Of a stretch of 11,446 bases of DNA, positions 6,960-11,446 are shown one piece after another. The stretch is from Oscillospiraceae bacterium. Its GTDB lineage: Bacteria; Bacillota_A; Clostridia; Oscillospirales; Oscillospiraceae. A program made the position numbers and the translations under genes. Numbering within the stretch: position 1 is the stretch's first letter; each line of letters begins with the position of its first letter. The stretch covers positions 1 through 11,446 of the forward strand of contig JAFZOC010000264.1 of the NCBI GenBank assembly GCA_017550765.1. Direction: 5' to 3'. Under the pieces are notes generated by a model. That model ran no database searches and was not told where the DNA came from. It saw nothing but the letters and a program-made list of their open reading frames with translations.

Positions 6960-8057
6960 TTATTTCTTTGTCACATAGCGCATGATCTCGTCAAACAGTT
7001 CCGGGTCCTGGATGAGAGGGCCGCCGCCCAGCTGGTGGAAATAGATCTCCGGGGAGCTCAGATTGGCTTCGATCATGATCGGCTCCCCCTCCTCCGAAAC
7101 GGTCATATCCCAGCCGATGATCCGGAAATGCGGCATGCGGTAATGAAGCTTCAGCACGGTCTCAACGATTCGGTCGTAATACGGCACTTCAAAGCCCTTC
7201 ACCGTGATCCCGTTTGGCAGCTCTGTATACGGGTGCCAATCCCGGTCATAGGCCTTGTCCACCATCTTGCCCTCCGCGTCCAGCACGCAGGAGAAGCCGT
7301 TGGAGGTGTGGGGATTGTCGACCCGGCAGCCCTTGGTCCCGATGCGGACCAGCGCGCCCAGGACCCGGGACTGTCCCTTCCAGAGCAGGGTCATCACCCG
7401 GACCGTGTTGATGGAGTCCGGGTTCAGTTCCGCCATCTTATGGTGCTGGCGCAGGACCTTCTGCACCACGCAGTCTTCCCCGCGGCTCTGCAGGATCTCC
7501 GTGAGGGATCTCCCGCCGTCTTGCCCGGAAGAGAAGTCGAAGAACTCGATCCCCTTGCCGCCCTTGGTCTCCACGCTCGGCTTGATGATGAATTCGCCTG
7601 CTTTTTCGCACACAGCCGCCGCTTCTTCCGTGCTGAGCGGGCGGAAGGAAGCGTCCAGAAGCTGCCCGGAAACATTGCGGACGAGCACCTCCGGCTGACG
7701 CACCCCGGGATAGAGCACATCGAAGTAATTCTTGTCCTGGAACAGAGGCCAGCCGAAGCGATCCTTGGAATTCAGCACCCGGCAGACTTTGGTGAACCAG
7801 AAATCGCTGGGGATATAATAGGGGCTGGCGATCCCGTTGACGGAGGCGTAAGCCTGCGCCCACCTGGGGTTCACTTTCCCATACTTTTTCCACACGGCCC
7901 GGATGGCAGGATCCGAAACCGCCTCCGGGACATTCTTCACCCGGCTTTTCAGCACAAAGGAAAACCTTTTTCGATAGCCTCGAACCGCTCCCCACTGGCG
8001 GATCCCTTTCTCCAGAGAATTCAGACGATTCAGTATGCGTCTCGTCGCTTTTCCCAT
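6960..8057 (-). CDS. Sugar-transfer-associated ATP-grasp protein (ATPgrasp_ST type)
   Basis: The 365-residue protein matches the 'sugar-transfer associated ATP-grasp' family by its motif order. A family-like basic N-terminal region (1-110) precedes the ATP-binding loop F-I-I-K-P-S-V-E-T-K-G-G-K-G (156-169). Then come V-V-Q-K (197-200), L-N-P-D-S-I-N-T-V-R (211-220), V-R-I-G-T-K-G-C-R-V-D-N (237-248), G-W-D-M (315-318) and the metal-binding I-M-I-E-A-N (327-332). Key Lys, Glu and Asn residues are present, so it should be active. ATP-grasp enzymes activate a carboxylate as acyl phosphate and join it to an amine or thiol; this family is found in surface polysaccharide clusters, and its relative TupA acts in teichuronopeptide synthesis. 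ATG 8057 is chosen over 8081 because AAAGGAGA is ideally placed. It ends 87 nt before the permease. Confidence 0.85.
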   Translation of the reverse strand: MGKATRRILNRLNSLEKGIRQWGAVRGYRKRFSFVLKSRVKNVPEAVSDPAIRAVWKKYGKVNPRWAQAYASVNGIASPYYIPSDFWFTKVCRVLNSKDRFGWPLFQDKNYFDVLYPGVRQPEVLVRNVSGQLLDASFRPLSTEEAAAVCEKAGEFIIKPSVETKGGKGIEFFDFSSGQDGGRSLTEILQSRGEDCVVQKVLRQHHKMAELNPDSINTVRVMTLLWKGQSRVLGALVRIGTKGCRVDNPHTSNGFSCVLDAEGKMVDKAYDRDWHPYTELPNGITVKGFEVPYYDRIVETVLKLHYRMPHFRIIGWDMTVSEEGEPIMIEANLSSPEIYFHQLGGGPLIQDPELFDEIMRYVTKK

Positions 8058-8062
8058 TTCAA

Positions 8063-8070
8063 TCTCCTTT
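8063..8070 (-). promoter_or_regulatory. Ribosome binding site that sets the second ATPgrasp_ST start
   Basis: AAAGGAGA lies 5 nt before ATG 8057, close to the ideal Shine-Dalgarno sequence and spacing. The ATG at 8081, eight codons further upstream in frame, has none. Confidence 0.8.
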
Positions 8071-8107
8071 GAACATGTCACAAAGGCCCGGAGCGTTCAG
8101 AAGCTGC

Positions 8108-8204
8108 GCTTCGGCGTAAAGCAGGCACGGAGGTGTTCCCGTTCCCGCCGAAGCTCATCAGCGGTCTGCAGCCGCTCCCCTCGTCTTTCGGGGGGGAGAG
8201 CTTC
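8108..8204 (-). promoter_or_regulatory. Competing hairpins in the spacer between two ATP-grasp genes
   Basis: Two exact inverted repeats share one arm. GCTTCGGCG (8108-8116) pairs over 9 bp with CGCCGAAGC (8146-8154). GAAGCTC (8150-8156) also pairs over 7 bp with GAGCTTC (8198-8204), enclosing AGCGG/CCGCT (8160-8164 with 8172-8176) and CTCCCC/GGGGAG (8175-8180 with 8193-8198). Bases 8150-8154 are common to both long stems, so they cannot form together. This is the layout of an attenuator or structural switch, though neither stem has a T run. It may instead set the expression ratio of the flanking genes by processing or stability. Confidence 0.5.
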
Positions 8205-8213
8205 ACATGGCAA

Positions 8214-9338
8214 CTACTTCTGCCACCAGAATTCTTTTTCCAGCTTCAGGCCGGTCATCTCTTCAAACTCGGCCTTCATGCCCTTCCCGCGGAAAAACTG
8301 CCACATGAAGGCGCCGCGGAAGTTGCCCTCCATGACGGCCCAGCCCTTTTTCGTCCAGGCCATGTCCCAAGCGATGTACCGGATCGTCGGGAGCCGGGAG
8401 GAGAGCGCCTTGACCGTGGCGACCAGCTCGTCCCAGGCGGGGATGACCGTGCCCGGGATCCGCAGCCCGGTATCCGGATGGTATTCAAAAAGCGCGGGGA
8501 GTTCGGAATACCCCGTCGTATCCACCACGCCGGTGCGGACGTCGATGCCGGCCATCAGGCCGCCGGTGTGGCCGTTATCCACGAAGCTGTCGCCGCAGCC
8601 GATTTTCAGCCAGGGCTGATAGACGCGGATCTCCCCGTCAAGCAGCAGCGTCGGCATCCGCACCACGTTGACGGACTGAGGATGGAGCCTTCCGATCTCC
8701 TCCCCCTGCTCGATCAGCTCCTCCACGGCGAAGCCGCTTTTGCTCCCCCAGGAGTTCAGCTGGCCGTTGATGACGGAGACCTCCTCCAGCAGCGCATGGA
8801 ACCTGGCCCGGATCTCATCCTCCGTCAGGCCGAGCACGTCGTCCTTATGGACTCCCTGTCCGCCGCCCAGGTGCAGCGCCTTGACGACGAAAACCGGATG
8901 TTTTTTGACAAACTGCAGAAAAGCATCCACGCAGTCCTCGCCGTCGCAGAGGATCATCTCTCTCTTGTATGCGTCCCGGAACAGCTGATAGGTCTCGTAT
9001 TTGTTCTGCAGATAGTGGGCGTCGTCAATGTTGTTGAGCAGGTTTGTGTAGATGACCTTTTCTCTTTTTGTGACGTATGTTTTGATCTGGTCATGGCTTT
9101 TTTCGGCGAAATAGTAATAGAAATACTCGTCCACGTCGCAGCCGTAGGCCCAATAGAAATAGATGGTTCGAAACAGCGTCTCTTCGATTTCTTCTTCGCT
9201 GCGGCCCGGCAAGCGGAGCCTGACCTGGCCACGGATCCGGCCCAGGGCCTGGGGCGTATAGTACCCGCTCTTTTCCGCAACGATCTGACGGCCGATCTTT
9301 GCCATTTCCCCTGTATCGCCGGTAATCGAAATGTTCAT
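8214..9338 (-). CDS. Second sugar-transfer-associated ATP-grasp protein
   Basis: The 374-residue protein has the same core motifs as the gene at 6960-8057 but is divergent: V-V-K-A-L-H-L-G-G-G-Q-G (151-162), E-E-L-I-E-Q (206-211), L-H-P-Q-S-V-N-V-V-R (218-227), L-K-I-G-C-G-D-S-F-V-D-N (244-255), I-A-W-D-M-A-W-T (322-329) and V-M-E-G-N-F-R-G (335-342). The lysine of the nucleotide loop and the E-x-N metal pair are intact. The N-terminal 110 residues are aromatic-rich and probably give acceptor specificity. Adjacent non-identical copies suggest two successive ligations, or two partners of one enzyme (inference). ATG 9338 is preferred over ATG 9353 because GGAGGG sits just upstream. It starts 30 nt after the stop of the 404-residue ATP-grasp gene, so the two are surely cotranscribed. 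Confidence 0.85.
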   Translation of the reverse strand: MNISITGDTGEMAKIGRQIVAEKSGYYTPQALGRIRGQVRLRLPGRSEEEIEETLFRTIYFYWAYGCDVDEYFYYYFAEKSHDQIKTYVTKREKVIYTNLLNNIDDAHYLQNKYETYQLFRDAYKREMILCDGEDCVDAFLQFVKKHPVFVVKALHLGGGQGVHKDDVLGLTEDEIRARFHALLEEVSVINGQLNSWGSKSGFAVEELIEQGEEIGRLHPQSVNVVRMPTLLLDGEIRVYQPWLKIGCGDSFVDNGHTGGLMAGIDVRTGVVDTTGYSELPALFEYHPDTGLRIPGTVIPAWDELVATVKALSSRLPTIRYIAWDMAWTKKGWAVMEGNFRGAFMWQFFRGKGMKAEFEEMTGLKLEKEFWWQK

Positions 9339-9343
9339 CGTAT

Positions 9344-9349
9344 CCCTCC
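9344..9349 (-). promoter_or_regulatory. Ribosome binding site that sets the first ATPgrasp_ST start
   Basis: GGAGGG lies 5 nt before ATG 9338, and lies inside the only sequence that could encode the five-residue extension from ATG 9353, which has no site of its own. Confidence 0.75.
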
Positions 9350-9368
9350 GCATCCTGTTCGGGGTGAA

Positions 9369-10583
9369 TTACATCAGATCATATCGGACAAGATCCTTCC
9401 CATCCGCGTCCAAAACTCTCAGGTGCTTCAGGGCCGTCTCATGCTTTTGCAGCAGCCTGTCGCGATCGTCGTCCTGCACGAAAAAGCCCGCCGCCCTGTC
9501 GCCGTTGCTGTCGATCCCCTTGAAGCGGTGGCCCTGCTTGCGAACCAGGTAATACCGGGATATGACGCCCTGCTCACGCATTTCCTCAAAGCCCTCGTAG
9601 CGGTCGAGCACCCCTTCGCTGCAATACAGATAGCAGGTCATGAGGTAGCGATTCTGCGCTTTCACCTCGCCGACCTCAGGATCAAGCCCCTCGTGCATGT
9701 CCACGATAGCCTTGATCGGATCAAAGCCGGACATGATCCTGGTGATCTCGTATTTCACGAAGCCGCCCGTTCTGGCGCAGAATTCCAGGACATAGCCATG
9801 CTTCCCGTCGGTGATCATGTTGATGTTGATCGGGGAGTTCCAGAGATGGAAAGCATCCGCGATCTTCTGGGTTGTCTGCTTGATTTCTTCTGTCAACTCG
9901 TCCGAAATATTCGCAGGATACAGGCTGCCGGATAACACGAACCGACCGTTCTTCAGCTTTTGCTTGCAGCCGATGCATAGCACGGTCGCCTTTCCCTTGC
10001 AGACAAATGCCTCGACCGTCAGTTCTTCGCCTTCCACGAATTCTTCGACGACCGCAGTCTTCGTTCGGCTGATCTGTATCGCTTCCGGCAGAAACCGCTT
10101 CACTTCGTCAATATGATCGCATCTTCTGACGCCTCTCGCGCTGTACGCGTCCACCGGCTTTACCACTAGAGGATATGCAAGCTTCTCTATCCTTCCTCCG
10201 TCGAAGGCATCCAGCACAACATATCTGGATGTAGGGATGTCGTTCTTGATAAAAACATCCTTCATGAAATGCTTGTCCGATACGAGCTTCACCGTATCCA
10301 GGTCAAGATAGGTCTTCAGTCCAAGTGCTTGACATACCTCGACCTCCGCCACAAGGATCTGATCCGCACAGGCGGTCAGCGCCATGTCGATCCCCTGCTC
10401 TCGGACGAGCTTCTTGATCCCTTCCACGTCCATGGCGGACACCGGCCAAAATTCATCGCACACGCCCGCCGCGACGCAGTCCGGATTCATATCCGCAAGC
10501 AGCGTCCGGTAGCCTCTTTTCTTCAGTTCCTCGATCAAAGCGACCTGGGCGATCCCGCCTGCCAGGACCAGCGCTTTTTTCAT
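9369..10583 (-). CDS. ATP-grasp ligase, carboxylate-amine ligase / CPSase-type
   Basis: The 404-residue protein has a Rossmann-like pre-ATP-grasp domain at 1-95 (A-L-V-L-A-G-G at 4-10). The ATP-grasp domain follows: S-D-K (102-104), V-V-K-P-V-D-A-Y-S-A-R-G-V (140-152) as the ATP loop, E-E-F-V-E-G-E-E (180-187) and P-I-N-I-N-M-I (251-257), then E-F-C-A-R-T-G-G (267-274) where most relatives have E-x-N-x-R. A further 130-residue C-terminal part is probably a lid or substrate domain. The family joins carboxylates to amines, as in L-amino acid ligases and PurK/PurT. No biotin site or CPSase synthetase context is present. ATG 10583 has GGAGG 6 nt upstream. It lies 81 nt after the preceding gene and 30 nt before the next, so it may open the ATP-grasp operon or continue it. 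Confidence 0.85.
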   Translation of the reverse strand: MKKALVLAGGIAQVALIEELKKRGYRTLLADMNPDCVAAGVCDEFWPVSAMDVEGIKKLVREQGIDMALTACADQILVAEVEVCQALGLKTYLDLDTVKLVSDKHFMKDVFIKNDIPTSRYVVLDAFDGGRIEKLAYPLVVKPVDAYSARGVRRCDHIDEVKRFLPEAIQISRTKTAVVEEFVEGEELTVEAFVCKGKATVLCIGCKQKLKNGRFVLSGSLYPANISDELTEEIKQTTQKIADAFHLWNSPININMITDGKHGYVLEFCARTGGFVKYEITRIMSGFDPIKAIVDMHEGLDPEVGEVKAQNRYLMTCYLYCSEGVLDRYEGFEEMREQGVISRYYLVRKQGHRFKGIDSNGDRAAGFFVQDDDRDRLLQKHETALKHLRVLDADGKDLVRYDLM

Positions 10584-10664
10584 CCTTTTCCTCCGAAATC
10601 ATTGTTGGTGCCCACAGGCTTTCCCGTGCTGCGGCCCGCGCAGAGCTTCCGCCGCCGCGCGTCG

Positions 10665-11446
10665 TCAGATCAGGCTCCCCTTCGGGCTCCAGACGGCCTC
10701 GGGATAGTACTCGTCCAGCATGCGCTTGACGAGAGAGCACTGCTTGGCGCGCTTGCGGGCGTCGTCCTCGGTGCTGTCCCAGCTGTGGGTCTGGGCCACG
10801 GAGCCGCCGGTCTTCAGGTAAATGGGCGCCGCGACACGCACCATTTCGGGCACCTCGTAGTGCCGGATGAAGCCGCCGGTGGACTTGGGATTCTCGGTAT
10901 GCAGATCCAGGGGGATGTCGATGGCCTGGCGCATGGCCGCCATCATCTGCAGCTGGATGTCCCGCACCGGGTTCACGGAGTCCGCGCCGATGCTCTCCAG
11001 GAGCTTGGCGGAGCAGGGATTGCCGTGTCCGGCGTGGGCGGAGACCTTGAAATGGCAGTCTTCGGGGATCTCGCCGGCCTTGCGCATCTCGTTGAGGATC
11101 CAGAGGCAGCCCTCGTCATAGACGAGGAAGCCCGTGCAGCCCAGACGCGCGGCGCGCTTGACGTCCTCAATCGCGCGCACGATCTGCTCCTGTCCGCGCA
11201 GACGATAGCCCATGCGCACGCCCTCCTCCGTGTGGACGGAGGCGGAGGTGTCCGTGGTGGCTCTGGGGCCGATGGCGAGGATCAGGTCGGTCTGCCAGTC
11301 GTGCGCGTACTGCACCATCTGAGCGATCTCCTTGTCCAGCAGACGCATGATGCCCTGCGTCTGTGTGACGCGATGCAGATAAAGCCCGTAGCCGTCCATC
11401 GCCTCCAGCAGCGCTTTCATGACCTTCGGGCCCTGGATCCCGGGCA
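10665..11446 (-). CDS. TIM-barrel-like protein, possible peptidase U32 relative (5' end outside the window)
   Basis: The open frame continues to the right edge, giving about 260 C-terminal residues. The ATG at 11420 is internal, because the codons upstream of it are also open and no ribosome binding site is seen before it. The pattern of short hydrophobic strands and amphipathic helices, with G-A-D-S-V-N-P (about 144-150 counted from that ATG), I-D-I-P-L-D-L-H-T-E (167-176), G-G-F-I-R-H-Y-E (182-189), A-A-P-I-Y-L-K-T-G-G (198-207), and the terminal S-P-K-G, looks like a TIM barrel. From memory it resembles proteins annotated near peptidase U32, but the classic U32 motif is not visible, so treat the family as unsure. 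Its link to the ATP-grasp genes downstream is positional only. Confidence 0.6.
   Translation of the reverse strand, partial: PGIQGPKVMKALLEAMDGYGLYLHRVTQTQGIMRLLDKEIAQMVQYAHDWQTDLILAIGPRATTDTSASVHTEEGVRMGYRLRGQEQIVRAIEDVKRAARLGCTGFLVYDEGCLWILNEMRKAGEIPEDCHFKVSAHAGHGNPCSAKLLESIGADSVNPVRDIQLQMMAAMRQAIDIPLDLHTENPKSTGGFIRHYEVPEMVRVAAPIYLKTGGSVAQTHSWDSTEDDARKRAKQCSLVKRMLDEYYPEAVWSPKGSLI

Noticed and set aside
8146..8204. Possible hammerhead ribozyme: the spacer transcript contains both CTGATGA and CGAAA.
   Set aside because: The two core boxes are in the wrong order and context for types I and III. For type II the GAAA sits in the loop of a C/G hairpin and no U-H cleavage site precedes stem I, so the core cannot assemble.
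8133..9935. Very long plus-strand open frame (600 codons) across two ATP-grasp genes, with similar ones at 296-1138, 2937-3800, 5988-6860 and 6900-8072.
   Set aside because: They are antisense shadows caused by GC-rich third positions: no family motifs, unnatural His/Asp/Arg/Gln-rich composition, and each lies over a gene with clear motifs and ribosome binding site.
10629..10643. CTGCG-N5-CGCAG hairpin between the partial right-hand gene and the ATP-grasp ligase, looked at as a terminator.
   Set aside because: The stem is only 5 bp and no T run follows on the transcribed strand.

Overview
The window looks like a GC-rich chromosome segment from a Clostridia-type (low-confidence: Lachnospiraceae/Oscillospiraceae-like or Erysipelotrichia-like) member of the Bacillota. 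The basis is indirect: strong AGGAGG-type ribosome binding sites, one near-consensus TTGACA/TAAAAT promoter, and a LicC/VanZ/APC gene set that is typical of Gram-positives. No rRNA, tRNA, CRISPR array, insertion sequence or phage gene was seen. All ten genes I accept lie on the minus strand, so the transcriptional order runs from high to low coordinates.

Layout in the direction of transcription: (1) 11446-10665, the 3' part of a TIM-barrel-like protein, possibly a peptidase U32 relative. (2) 10583-9369, an ATP-grasp ligase of the carboxylate-amine ligase/CPSase type. (3) 9338-8214 and (4) 8057-6960, two divergent sugar-transfer-associated ATP-grasp proteins separated by a 156-nt spacer with competing hairpins. 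(5) 6872-5457, a complete APC permease. (6) 5355-4222, a CitE/HpcH-like C-C bond lyase. (7) 4163-2607, a MurJ/MVF-type MOP flippase with substitutions at two usually essential arginines. (8) 2581-1994, a VanZ family membrane protein. Then comes about 700 nt with no convincing gene. It ends in a strong sigma-A promoter (1453-1481) and a 158-nt leader for (9) 1288-398, a winged-HTH plus LicC-type cytidylyltransferase fusion, which is followed by (10) 370-1, the start of a second APC permease paralogous to (5).

The first block (genes 2-8) has short spacings and no visible internal promoter or terminator, so it may be one long transcript. Read together, it has three ATP-dependent carboxylate-activating enzymes, a C-C lyase, an amino-acid-type importer, a lipid-linked-precursor flippase and a VanZ protein. 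My inference, not shown by the sequence, is that it imports or makes a small carboxylate or amine, joins it to something by ATP-grasp chemistry, and displays the product on a cell-surface glycan or wall precursor. The licC-permease unit has its own promoter and would supply a CDP-activated alcohol such as CDP-choline for surface decoration, with a second importer beside it.

Five start codons were moved, or fixed among alternatives, by Shine-Dalgarno position: 1288, 5355, 8057, 9338 and 10583.
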